Position numbers and translations under genes: made by a program. A stretch of 64,000 nucleotides of DNA from positions 992,001 to 1,056,000 of the forward strand of contig NZ_JACHIU010000001.1 of assembly GCF_014207705.1 (NCBI RefSeq), written 5' to 3'. Positions 30,037 through 38,539 of the stretch are shown piece after piece. The number at the start of each line of letters is the position of its first letter. The first letter of the stretch is position 1. Source of the DNA: Sphaerisporangium rubeum. GTDB taxonomy: Bacteria; Actinomycetota; Actinomycetes; Streptosporangiales; Streptosporangiaceae. The notes under the pieces were generated by a model. It searched no databases and had not been told where the DNA came from. It was given only the letters and a program-made list of their open reading frames with translations.

Positions 30037-31191
30037 TCATTCCTCGCGCCAGATCGGTACGAGCAAGTTCGGATCAAACTTCTTCCGTCCCTTGCCCGCC
30101 GGATGGACGACCACCGCGTGCAACGCCTCTTTGACGTGGCCACGCTTCTGGGACAGTGCCAACCCGCCCTCTTCCTCCGGCATGTACCAGCGCTTACGGA
30201 TCTCCGCTGTGTCCTTTGTCGCACGAGCCTGCCGCCGCTCGTTCGACGCCTTGAACCTGGCCGACTCCGCGCGAAGATCAGCGATCGACTTCTCCAGCCG
30301 AGGAAGCAAGCGGAAGTAGTGGTCGTTCGTCACCTGGCCCGCCTCCCACTGCTGGGTGAGCGCTTCTAGCCGGTTCCTCGCGTCCTGGTATTCCTGCTCC
30401 CGAGGCCACGCCGTCACCGTGTCGGAGCTGGTGAACGTCGCCTCTTCCTCCATCTTCGTGAGCACCAGTTCCGAAATGAAGAAGTCAACGAGGTCACCGC
30501 GTCGGCCCACGCCGCCGCACCCGCCTTGCGTCTTGTCCGGGCACACGTAGATGTGCTGCTTGCAGTCACGTTGGTGGGTGACACGCATGGACGCGTTGCA
30601 GGTCGCGCCGTCCGGCTTCACACGTCCACATCGGAGGATGCCGGTGAGGAGGTACCGGTATTCCGTAAAGTCGGGGGGACGAATATCGCCGATCTTGCCA
30701 CCTGGGTAGACCTGACGACCCCGGCGGGCATCCATGATGGCCTTGATCGCCAACCACTGATCAGGGGTGATGACGGGCTCCCATCGCCCCACGACCGGAT
30801 CACCGTTGGTGTCCCGGACCAGTTCCCCGCCGAGCTGACGCCAGCCGCACATGCGAGGGTTGTCCAGCGCCAACCGCAGCGATCTCGACGTCCAGAGGTT
30901 GCCGCGCGACGTCATGATCTCCCGGCGTTGCCATTCAACGACAATCGAGTGGATTGAACGTCCCCGGATGAAGTCGATCGCCGCTTGTCGGAGAAGCGGC
31001 GCTTCGTCAGCGTCCAAGGTCAAGCGATCGGCCTGCCAGCCGAACGGCCGAGTCCCACCGACCGGTTCGCCCCTCTCGGCGCGGGCCCGGTGGGAACTCC
31101 GCATGCGGCGTTGCATCTTCCGGACCTCCATCTTCGAGATGACCACCCCGAAGAGCCCCATGCTCTCGACGTCTTCGCTGTACAGGTTCTT
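30037..31191 (-). pseudogene. intA, C-terminal part (DNA-binding region), separated by Element II
   Basis: Large serine recombinase fragment of 384 codons: from NLYSEDVESMGLFGVVISKM (end of the catalytic domain and long helix) through the recombinase domain, zinc ribbon (ILRCGRVKPDGATCN ... YVCPDKTQGGCGG) and coiled coil. An in-frame TAG stands just before KNLYSED, at the junction with Element II. The missing 125 N-terminal codons, with the catalytic serine, are at 47611-47985. Joined at the shared CTT the sequence reads FADAKQINKNLYSEDVES without a break, giving 508 residues, the length of IntB plus three. The internal ATG 31161 could still start an inactive fragment. Confidence 0.88.
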
Positions 31192-31213
31192 CTAGTTCTG
31201 CATCTCAGGCATG
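31189..31213 (+). other. attL of Element II
   Basis: Left junction: intA sequence up to CTT (31189-31191), then element sequence containing the half-palindrome TCAGGCATG (31205-31213). The matching half is at 47593-47601. Confidence 0.85.
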
Positions 31214-31235
31214 ATGTCCACAGGAGGTGCGCAGG

Positions 31236-32753
31236 ATGCCGACGAATCCCCCCGTCCCCGTGGTCTCGTACGCACGTATCTCGGCCGACACCAAACGGGA
31301 CGAACACGGTGTTCAAGATCAGCACAAGGTCAACCGCCAGACGGCCGCACGGTGCGGCTGGACAGTAGTCCACGAGTTCACCGACAACGACAAGTCGGCT
31401 GCCAAGGAAGGCATCGTCCGCGACGGTTTCGAAGCGATGGTCCGCGCACTGCGCGCCGGCAAGCTGCCGGACGGCACACCTGTCCAAGGTGTCGTCATCG
31501 TGGCGGAAGACCGATTGGCGCGGCGTCCAGGGGACTATGAGCGCTTCGTGGACGCGTTCACCTTCCAGGACGGCCGCGTGTTCGCCGATGCCAGGGGCAG
31601 CAAGGATCTGTACAGCGAAGACGTCGAAAGCATGGGACTGTTCGGGGCGGTGATCTCCAAAATGGAGGTACGGAAGATGCAGCGCCGCGCACGGCGTTCG
31701 CATCGCGCTCGCGCCGAAGCGGGGACCCCGTCCGGCGGGCCGCGTCCCTTCGGGTGGAACGAAGACCGGCTGACGTTGAACGAGCGTGAGGCCGAACTCC
31801 TTCGACAGGCGGCGCGGGCCTTCCTCGGCGGACGTTCCATGTACTCGATCACCCGCGAGTGGCAGAGGCATGGCGTGAAGACGTCGCTCGGTAACGACTG
31901 GAGCGTGCGCTCCCTCAAAGTCGCGCTCATGAACCCCCGCACCTGTGGCCTGCGGGAGTTGGACGGGGAACTGGTTCGCGGGACGGACGGTGAGCCGATC
32001 GTCGGCAGGTGGGCGACGATCCTCACGCGGGAGGAATGGAACGCGATCCGTGCCGTCTTCAACGCGCGGAAGGGCCACTTCATCACGAGGGATATGCAGA
32101 TCGGGAGGGCTCACCCTGCCGACTACCGTGACCCGGCCTATCTCCTGTCCGGCATCATTCGCTGTGGTCGCATCAAAGAAGACGGAAGCCTCTGCAACAC
32201 CCCCATGCGGGTCAACGTGAAGAAAGGGGCGGGCCACCACGCGTACGTCTGCCGGAGCAAGGCGGAGGGTGGCTGTGGTCGTTGCAGCCGGCGGGGAGAC
32301 CTGGTTGACCTCTTCGTGACCGAAGCCGTTCTGGCGAAGCTCGAAGAGGCGACTTTCACCGAACCCGAGGAAGGCGGCAACCCGCACGCGGAGGAACGGC
32401 TCAAGGCGGCCCAAGAACGTTTGGACGGGCTGATGGCGCAATGGAACGCGGGTCACATCGGGAATGAGTTGTTCTTCAAGCTCGCTCCGGGTCTGGAGCA
32501 GGAGATAGCACGACTGCGCGGAGAAGTCAGCAAGAGCGCCGCCTCGGCCGAGTTGCGCCGCAAGCGGGCCGTCACCGATGTCGCGGAGATCCGGCGGCGG
32601 TGGTTCCTACCTGAGGCGGAAGGCGGGTTGCCGATCTCTCAGAAGAGGACCTACATCCGCGAGGCTTTGCACACGGTGATCGTCCGTCCGGCCGGCAGAG
32701 GTCAGAAGATCTTCAACCCTGACCTGCTGGAACCGGTGTGGCGTGAGGACTGA
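31236..32753 (+). CDS. large serine integrase IntB of Element II
   Basis: 505 residues. N-terminal resolvase domain with the catalytic serine in VVSYARISAD (Ser 16) and HGVQDQHKVN, ADDRL-type motif VVIVAEDRLARRPGDYERF, then the long helix (EDVESMGLFGAVISKMEVRK), recombinase domain, zinc ribbon (IIRCGRIKEDGSLCN ... CGRCSRRG) and a C-terminal coiled coil. ATG 31236 follows AGGAG by 9 bases; GTG 31227 is too close to it. It catalyses integration of Element II; the target used here was the gene of its relative IntA. Complete and apparently intact. Confidence 0.93.
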   Translation: MPTNPPVPVVSYARISADTKRDEHGVQDQHKVNRQTAARCGWTVVHEFTDNDKSAAKEGIVRDGFEAMVRALRAGKLPDGTPVQGVVIVAEDRLARRPGDYERFVDAFTFQDGRVFADARGSKDLYSEDVESMGLFGAVISKMEVRKMQRRARRSHRARAEAGTPSGGPRPFGWNEDRLTLNEREAELLRQAARAFLGGRSMYSITREWQRHGVKTSLGNDWSVRSLKVALMNPRTCGLRELDGELVRGTDGEPIVGRWATILTREEWNAIRAVFNARKGHFITRDMQIGRAHPADYRDPAYLLSGIIRCGRIKEDGSLCNTPMRVNVKKGAGHHAYVCRSKAEGGCGRCSRRGDLVDLFVTEAVLAKLEEATFTEPEEGGNPHAEERLKAAQERLDGLMAQWNAGHIGNELFFKLAPGLEQEIARLRGEVSKSAASAELRRKRAVTDVAEIRRRWFLPEAEGGLPISQKRTYIREALHTVIVRPAGRGQKIFNPDLLEPVWRED

Positions 32754-32756
32754 CAA

Positions 32757-32970
32757 GACGTCCTAGACGTCCTGGACGCTTCGAGGGTTGTCGCCTCTGT
32801 CTGAGGGGTGACAACCCTCTTGCTTTTTGCCGTCATGGAAAGTGTGGGGCCGGACTTCTAGGGACGTCCCAGGACGCGGACGGACGTCGGCGGACATCCC
32901 AATCGGTGTCCGACCGGGGAACCCTCGCCTGGTGCCATGCGTTGTTGAAGTGGTACACCTGAAGACGTCC
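32757..32970. repeat. GACGTC repeat cluster, Element II
   Basis: GACGTCC at 32757-32763 and 32766-32772, GGGACGTCCC at 32861-32870, GGACGTC at 32882-32888 and GACGTCC at 32964-32970, with degenerate copies between. Same motif and same position (between int and rep) as in Element I. Confidence 0.6.
32783..32829 (+). terminator. Rho-independent terminator after intB
   Basis: GAGGGTTGTC (32783-32792) pairs perfectly with GACAACCCTC (32810-32819), followed by TTGCTTTTTG. A canonical stem plus U-tract, 30 bases past the intB stop, separating int from the rep operon. Confidence 0.88.
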
Positions 32971-33279
32971 AAGTCACCCGATCACGAGAGACAGGAACAG
33001 CGAGAAACCGGCCCGCGAACTGTTCGGCGCGAATAATCTACCGGGAAATATAACTTAAATACATGGTTGCCGTTCCACTGGAGGGACCCGGCCCAGTGGT
33101 AGGCCAAAAAATTGGCGCGCCAACCGGTCTATAAATCATCGCGCACATACTTTTAAACACTCCATATTTCTCTCGCTGAAAGCATCATCGTCACCCCATG
33201 CCGCATGTTCGGCATGCTCGCGATGGTGCTTTCGCCGTCCCGTGCCACGGTGGCTCCCTTCGGCGAAAGGAGTCCTCCA
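32971..33279 (+). promoter_or_regulatory. leader of the small gene and rep, Element II
   Basis: No gene supported. AT-rich core near 33030-33070, then AAACACTCCAT (33155-33165) and CTCTCGCTGAAAGCA (33170-33184), both conserved in Element I. A short ATGCCG/CGGCAT hairpin follows near 33200. Probable promoter and origin region of rep. Confidence 0.5.
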
Positions 33280-33462
33280 CTGGTACCCGACGAACTGGTG
33301 CCACACCTCGCACTTGCTCAGGAGTGGGGCAAGCGCAAAGCTGCCGAGTCGCCGCAATGGTCCGCCGACAAGTGGCGACGTGTCGCGGTCGTCTTCGGCG
33401 TCGAAGTAGGTCCGGAACACGTGGAGAAACCGGCCCCTGACCGGGACGGGACGGCCGCATGA
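33280..33462 (+). CDS. conserved small gene before rep, apparent CTG start (60 aa)
   Basis: Counterpart of the gene at 29336-29521: VPDELVPHLALAQEW, GKRKAAESPQWSADKWRR, then a variable acidic tail. CTG 33280 is 7 bases after AAGGAG. Here an in-frame ATG exists at 33205, but the residues it would add are not conserved in Element I, where no ATG is available, so CTG is preferred. The stop overlaps the rep ATG. No known family. Confidence 0.62.
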   Translation: MVPDELVPHLALAQEWGKRKAAESPQWSADKWRRVAVVFGVEVGPEHVEKPAPDRDGTAA

Positions 33463-34874
33463 GCGACGTCCCTGGTTTCTCTCCTGAGGTCTTCGCCGCT
33501 GCTCGGCGTGCGGCCATGCCGGACTTCCCCCGGTGGCAACAGATGGTGCGCGCCACTGGCGGCTGTGCCGAACCGATCCGGCTGCAAGGTCACCGGATCA
33601 CGTTCGACAACGCGTTAGAGGTCCTGGACGTGTACCGGACGGCCGATGAACCAACCGGGTACCTGCTCACCGCCTGCGGTAACCGTCGTGCCTCCCGGTG
33701 TGCGGCGTGTGCCGAGGTGTACCGGGACGACACCTATCACCTGATCCTGTCCGGCCTGCGTGGCGGCAAGGGTGTCCCGGAGGACGTCAGCGCTCACCCT
33801 CGGGTGTTCGCCACGTTCACCGCTCCGTCGTTCGGCGCGGTCCACGTCCGGCGGGAAAAGAACGGCAAGCCACTGCCGTGCCGGCCACGCCGCGACAACC
33901 CCGTGTGCGAACACGGACGGCCCCAAGGGTGCCGGGCACATCACGGCGAAGATGACCCCCAGGTCGGGCAACCGGTCTGCGTGGACTGTTACGACTACGT
34001 CGGCGCGGTGCTGTGGAACGCGCACGCCGGTGAGCTGTGGCGGCGGTTCACCCAAGCGCTTCCGGCCGCGTTCGCGCGACGGCTGGGCATCACCCGTGCG
34101 GCCCTGCGCAAGCGCATGAGGCTGTCGTACGCCAAGGTTGCCGAGTATCAAGCGCGGGGCCTGGTCCACTTTCACGCCGTGATCCGCCTGGACGGACCGG
34201 ACGGCCCTGCCGACCGTCCCCCCGGCTGGACGACCGTCCCGGCCCTTCAGGACACCATCAGGGAAACGGCGGCGTCCATCACAGTCCCGGTCCCGGAGGA
34301 CGGCTCGGGGTTCGTCGGCCGATGGGGAAGTCAGCTCGACGTGGAACCCATCTATGTGTCCAGCACCCTGGAAGGCGTGGCGGACCAGCGGGTCGCGTCC
34401 TACATTGCCAAATACGCCACCAAAGGGGCCGAATCCGCGGGGACGGTGGACCGTCCGATCCGTGACGTCAGATACGTATCCGCTCTGGAGGTCACCGAAC
34501 ACGCGCGGCGCATGATCTATACGTGCTTCGTCCTGGACGGCCAATCGGCGTTCGGGTCGTTGCGGCTGCGGCAGTGGGCTCACATGCTCGGCTACCGGGG
34601 CCACTTCTCCACCAAGAGCCGTCATTACTCCACGACCCTCGGCGCGCTGCGTCAGGCTCGGGCCGAGTATCAGGCGCAAGCGTCCCGTGAGCGGCGGGGC
34701 CTGCCGGACCCTGGTACCCGTGAGACGGTCACAGCAGGACAGTGGCGCTACGTCGGCAGCGGACATCGCTACGGGGAACACTTCTGGGCTGAGCTGGCAC
34801 GACAGCGCATCTCGACGGCGCGCCGGATCGCACGCGAGCAACAACGCCAGGAGTCGGCGAGTGAGGGGGACTGA
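33459..34874 (+). CDS. RepSA-type rolling-circle replication initiator, Element II
   Basis: 471 residues, about 85 percent identical by eye to the Element I protein. Same cysteine-rich segment (CGNRRASRCAAC), HUH-type motif VHFHAVIRLDG and tyrosine motif YIAKYATKG. Presumed nickase that replicates the excised element. ATG 33459 overlaps the stop of the small gene. The differences from the other copy are spread through the protein, so this is an old divergence, not a fresh duplication. Confidence 0.88.
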   Translation: MSDVPGFSPEVFAAARRAAMPDFPRWQQMVRATGGCAEPIRLQGHRITFDNALEVLDVYRTADEPTGYLLTACGNRRASRCAACAEVYRDDTYHLILSGLRGGKGVPEDVSAHPRVFATFTAPSFGAVHVRREKNGKPLPCRPRRDNPVCEHGRPQGCRAHHGEDDPQVGQPVCVDCYDYVGAVLWNAHAGELWRRFTQALPAAFARRLGITRAALRKRMRLSYAKVAEYQARGLVHFHAVIRLDGPDGPADRPPGWTTVPALQDTIRETAASITVPVPEDGSGFVGRWGSQLDVEPIYVSSTLEGVADQRVASYIAKYATKGAESAGTVDRPIRDVRYVSALEVTEHARRMIYTCFVLDGQSAFGSLRLRQWAHMLGYRGHFSTKSRHYSTTLGALRQARAEYQAQASRERRGLPDPGTRETVTAGQWRYVGSGHRYGEHFWAELARQRISTARRIAREQQRQESASEGD

Positions 34875-35070
34875 CCGCTGACGTAGTGGCGTGGCCGGCG
34901 GAATGCCGTAGATACCCGAATGGTGATCGGGGGGGAGTTCCGCCGGCCCCACCGTCTTGCACGTGGGCCACCCACAGCAACCCGCCTGCCTGTCCGTCCC
35001 GTCTGCCGTCATCCCGCCCCTTGGGGCAAGCGGGCCAGGGGCAGGGGTGCCAGGTGGAGCCCCCTACTGG

Positions 35071-36764
35071 GTTCTGGTTCGTTTTTGGTGGTTGGTTGCG
35101 GGGTGTGATGGTGCTCAGGTGGAGGAGAGGACGCGGCGGCGGAGTAGGTCGAAGTTGGCCCGGCCGAACATCTGGCGTTTGAGCATCTTGATTCTGTTGA
35201 CGTGGCCTTCGACGGGGCCGGAACTCCAGGGGAGGGTGAGGCCGGCGGTTACTGCGGCGTGGTCTCGTTCGATGCCGCGGATGAAGGAGTTCAGGCCGGG
35301 GAGATCGCTGTTTGCGGCCTGGGTGAGCCAGTGGGTGAGCTGGGTGCCGTTGCGTTTGCTCATCATGATGGCGAAGCGGCGGACGTGGCCGGTGAGTGCG
35401 GTCAGCTCGGGGCATCTGCTCAGGATCTGGCCGAGTGCTTGCTGGTGGTCGGGTGTGAGGTTGTCGGGGTGGGTCGTGATCCAGGTGACCACGGTGTGGA
35501 CCGGTGGAGGTGGCGCGGACGCCGGGTGGTGCCGGGCCCAGGTACGCAGGCGGCGGACGTAGTCGCGGACGTTGTGGTAGCTGCCGTTGTAGCCCTGGGC
35601 GTGGATCTCCTCAAATAGCCGGATCGGTCGGGTGACGCCTGCGGTGAAGCGTTCGTGCAGGTAGGGCTTGAAGTTGTCGAGGTTGCTCGGCCGGGCGGCC
35701 TGGGTCAGCTTGTCGTCGACGGTAGCCGCGCGGGCGTAACGTTGCACGGTTCCTCGCGCAAGGCCGAGCCTGCGTGCGATCGGTTTGATGCCGTGCCCCT
35801 GGGCGAGTAGTTCCTGAACCAGCGCGTAGCGCTCGCGGATCCGCGTGTTCAGCCGGGTCTGCATCTGTAGTTCATCGCCGCCGGCCGGTGCCGGTGGCCG
35901 CTGGGGGTCGTTCGCGGTTGCCGAGGAGGGTTCGGGCAGGCAGGCGCGATGCTGGATGACGCATTTCTCGACGGCTTCGATGAGGTTGTGCCAGACATGC
36001 CATCGGTCGGCCACCTGGACCGCGTGGGGTGCCGCGCTACGGGCGGCCTCGGCATAGCTGCTCGCCCGGTCCCGGCAGATGACCTCGACTCCCGGGTGTG
36101 CGGTCAGCCACGTGGCCAGCGTGTGAGCGTCCCGGCCGATCAGCAGTTCGATCGGGCGGCGGGTCATCATGTCCACCAGGACCGTTCCGTATACCTTGCC
36201 ACGGCGCAGTGAAAAGTCATCGACTCCCAGGACCACCGGCGCCGTGACAGGCGGCTCCGGCAACGCGCGGATCACCCGCAGCAGTGTCGTCCTGCTGGCC
36301 GGTGACCCAAGCACCCGGGCCAGACGAGCCCCGGCACGACCGGCCAGAGCCAGCGCGATCGACGCCAAGGCCATGGTCAGCGGCAGACTGCGCCGCCCGT
36401 GCCGGTAGGTCACCTCCGGCACCTGCTCAGCGAAGATCTTGCGCCCGCAGCTCGGATTGACGCACACGAACCTCCGTACCTCCAGCTCGATCACCGCGGG
36501 CTCGCCACCCACCGCCAGATCACCCAGCCGGCGCCTGTAGCGGCCATGCACCCGCAACGACAGAACGCCACATGCCGTACAAGCCGCCCCCTGACCGACC
36601 GTACGCCCCACTATCCGCAGGCCAGAGGGCATTCGATCGACCCGCTCCACGGAAACCCCACGCAGATGCGGAAACATCACCTCAAGATCGCCAAAACCGC
36701 ACAGCACACATGATCACAGCATTGATCACCGACCGTCACCCGATCACCAAAAGTGAACCAGAAC
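35071..36764 (-). mobile_element. complete ISL3-family insertion sequence (1694 bp)
   Basis: Terminal inverted repeats GTTCTGGTTCGTTTTTGGTG (35071-35090) and CACCAAAAGTGAACCAGAAC (36745-36764) match at 18 of 20 positions. CCCTACTGG flanks both ends (35062-35070 and 36765-36773) as a 9-base direct repeat; ISL3 elements usually make 8 bases, so one base may be chance. One intact transposase gene inside. It lies downstream of rep in Element II. Confidence 0.88.
35115..36677 (-). CDS. ISL3-family transposase
   Basis: About 520 residues. N-terminal zinc-finger region (CTACGVLSLRVHGRYRRRLG, then CVNPSCGRKIF), DDE domain with VLGVDDFSLRRGKVYGTVLVD and CRDRASSYAEAARSAAP, an HTH insert (ARRLGLARGTVQRYARAA) and the C-terminal WSSGPVEGHVNRIKMLKRQM with the conserved glutamate. 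Intact. ATG 36677 is chosen; GTG 36707 is possible. Confidence 0.9.
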   Translation of the reverse strand: MFPHLRGVSVERVDRMPSGLRIVGRTVGQGAACTACGVLSLRVHGRYRRRLGDLAVGGEPAVIELEVRRFVCVNPSCGRKIFAEQVPEVTYRHGRRSLPLTMALASIALALAGRAGARLARVLGSPASRTTLLRVIRALPEPPVTAPVVLGVDDFSLRRGKVYGTVLVDMMTRRPIELLIGRDAHTLATWLTAHPGVEVICRDRASSYAEAARSAAPHAVQVADRWHVWHNLIEAVEKCVIQHRACLPEPSSATANDPQRPPAPAGGDELQMQTRLNTRIRERYALVQELLAQGHGIKPIARRLGLARGTVQRYARAATVDDKLTQAARPSNLDNFKPYLHERFTAGVTRPIRLFEEIHAQGYNGSYHNVRDYVRRLRTWARHHPASAPPPPVHTVVTWITTHPDNLTPDHQQALGQILSRCPELTALTGHVRRFAIMMSKRNGTQLTHWLTQAANSDLPGLNSFIRGIERDHAAVTAGLTLPWSSGPVEGHVNRIKMLKRQMFGRANFDLLRRRVLSST

Positions 36765-36940
36765 CCCTACTGGAGGAACGACCTGGTACCCCTGCCCCTG
36801 GTCTGCTTGGCTTTGCCCTGGATGACGGCAGCGGGTCGGACAGGCTTCCACAGCAACCCGCTACGGTCTTTCGGCAACCCCTGCACTGCTCCCGGAGCCT
36901 GATTCCCCCGCCGGAGGCGCATCCCTGTCGAACACGCAAA

Positions 36941-36962
36941 AGCCCCCACCGGAGTAGGGGCT
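36941..36962 (-). terminator. terminator of the XRE-DUF397 operon
   Basis: AGCCCC (36941-36946) and GGGGCT (36957-36962) form a stem; read on the minus strand it is followed by TTTT. It lies 31 bases past the DUF397 stop. Confidence 0.6.
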
Positions 36963-37115
36963 CTTACGCTGATCACCGTCTCAACGCGATGCCTAGATGG
37001 CGTCAGCCTGCTTGATGTAGTGCAGGAACGCCGACCATGGCTCAGGGGTGACGGTGGGCCTTTCCCCCTGAACGTGGACACCTTGGAGACTGGATCTTGA
37101 GGTCCAGGGGAAGAG

Positions 37116-37463
37116 ATGTCTCTGATGGTGATGAAGAACTATCCGGCCGAGTTCAAGGCCGACGCGGTGGCGCTGGTGCTGTCGAGGCCGGACCGGACGA
37201 TCACGTCGATCGCGCGGGATCTGGGGGTCAGCCGCGAGACGCTGCGGGTGTGGGTACGCGCCGCGCAGGCTCGGGGTGAAGGCGGGCAACGAGCGGCCGG
37301 CGGGGGCAGGACCGGCAAGGACACGCCGGCCGGGCACCTACCCTCGGACGACGTGCTGGAACAGGAGAACAAGCAGCTCAAGGCGCGGATCCGGGAGCTG
37401 GAGCAAGAGCGGGACATTCTGCGTAAGGCGGCCAAGCTTTTCGCGGGCGAGACGAACTGGTGA
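37116..37463 (+). CDS. IS3-family transposase OrfA
   Basis: 115 residues. HTH of the IS3/IS911 OrfA type (YPAEFKADAVALVLSRPDRT, RDLGVSRETLRVWVRAAQ) and a C-terminal leucine-zipper-like helix (LEQENKQLKARIRELEQERD). It binds the IS ends. The last four bases overlap the GTG start of orfB; the fused OrfAB transposase is normally made by -1 frameshifting in this zone. Confidence 0.9.
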   Translation: MSLMVMKNYPAEFKADAVALVLSRPDRTITSIARDLGVSRETLRVWVRAAQARGEGGQRAAGGGRTGKDTPAGHLPSDDVLEQENKQLKARIRELEQERDILRKAAKLFAGETNW

Positions 37464-38350
37464 ACCGCTTCCAGTTCGTTGAGGATCACAAGGCGCTCTA
37501 CGGGGTGAAGCGGTTGTGCCGGGTGCTGCAGGTGTCACGCTCGGGCTTCTACCGATGGTTGAAGGGCGCCGCGGCGCGGCTGGCCCGCCGCCAGGCCGAT
37601 GAGCAGCTGGCCGAGCAGGTACGCAGGATTCATGCCGAGCATGACGGCACCTACGGCTCGCCTCGGATGACGGCCGAGTTGCGTGCGGCCGGGATCGTGG
37701 TCAACCACAAGCGGGTGGAACGGGTGATGCGCGAGCACGGCATCGCCGGGCTGCGTCTGCGCAGAAAGGTCCGCACCACCATCCCGGAGCCGGATGCGGC
37801 ACCCGTGCCGGACCTGATCCAGCGCGACTTCTCCGCCGGGCTGCCGAACACCCGCTACGTCGGCGACATCACCTACCTGCCCGTCGGTGGCGGCCGGTTC
37901 CTCTACCTGGCTACCGTGGTGGACTTGTGCTCACGCCGGCTGGCGGGCTGGTCGATCGCCGATCACATGCGCACCGAGCTTGTCGTGGACGCGCTGCAGG
38001 CCGCGGCGCACACCCGGGGCGGCCGTCTGGACGGCGCGGTGTTCCACAGCGACAACGGGGCACAGTACTGCTCGCGGGAGTTCGCGCGGGTCTGCAGCCG
38101 GCTCGGCGTCACCCGCTCGCGCGGCGCGGCCGGGACCAGCGCCGACAACGCCGCCGCCGAGTCCTTCAACGCGAGTCTGAAACGCGAGACGTTGCAGGGC
38201 GCGCACCACTGGCCCGACGCCCGCACCGCCCGCCTGGCCGTCTTCCGCTGGATCACCCGCTACAACACCGTCCGGCGGCATTCCAAACTCGGCCAGCTCA
38301 GCCCGATCGCCTACGAGAAGACGCCAGATAACCTGAAGCCTGCCGCCTGA
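37460..38350 (+). CDS. IS3-family transposase OrfB (DDE catalytic part)
   Basis: 296 residues. HTH_21-type region (HAEHDGTYGSPRMTAELRAA), rve integrase core with D in YVGDITYLPV, D in VFHSDNGAQYCSREF and E in AAESFNASLKRE, ending RRHSKLGQLSPIAYE. All three catalytic acidic residues are present, so the element is probably active. Confidence 0.93.
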   Translation: MNRFQFVEDHKALYGVKRLCRVLQVSRSGFYRWLKGAAARLARRQADEQLAEQVRRIHAEHDGTYGSPRMTAELRAAGIVVNHKRVERVMREHGIAGLRLRRKVRTTIPEPDAAPVPDLIQRDFSAGLPNTRYVGDITYLPVGGGRFLYLATVVDLCSRRLAGWSIADHMRTELVVDALQAAAHTRGGRLDGAVFHSDNGAQYCSREFARVCSRLGVTRSRGAAGTSADNAAAESFNASLKRETLQGAHHWPDARTARLAVFRWITRYNTVRRHSKLGQLSPIAYEKTPDNLKPAA

Positions 38351-38539
38351 AATCGGTGTTCACGTTCATGGGGGAAGCCCCGGTGACTACGGGGCCGGTC
38401 GGGGTCTTGCTGTCCCTGACTCCGATGATGCCGGGCAGGTTGGATGCCACCTCGACGCAGTCACCCCCGTTGTTGCTGTAGGTGCTCTTGCGCCAGCGCA
38501 AGCGAGGCGGGCCAGTCTCCGTCCCTGCGGCTTCAGAGT

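Larger units (their letters stand above)
37056..38381 (+). mobile_element. complete IS3-family insertion sequence (1326 bp)
   Basis: Ends GGGCCTTTCCCCCTGAACGT (from 37056) and the reverse complement of GGGGCTTCCCCCATGAACGT (to 38381) form a 27-base imperfect inverted repeat with 23 matches. GGT at 37053-37055 and 38382-38384 is the 3-base target duplication typical of the family. Two overlapping genes, orfA and orfB. Inserted in a DUF397 gene. Confidence 0.9.

Noticed and set aside
30037-31161. The 374-codon minus-strand frame as a complete small recombinase
   Set aside because: It lacks the catalytic serine domain, which is found in frame-compatible form at 47.6-48.0 kb.
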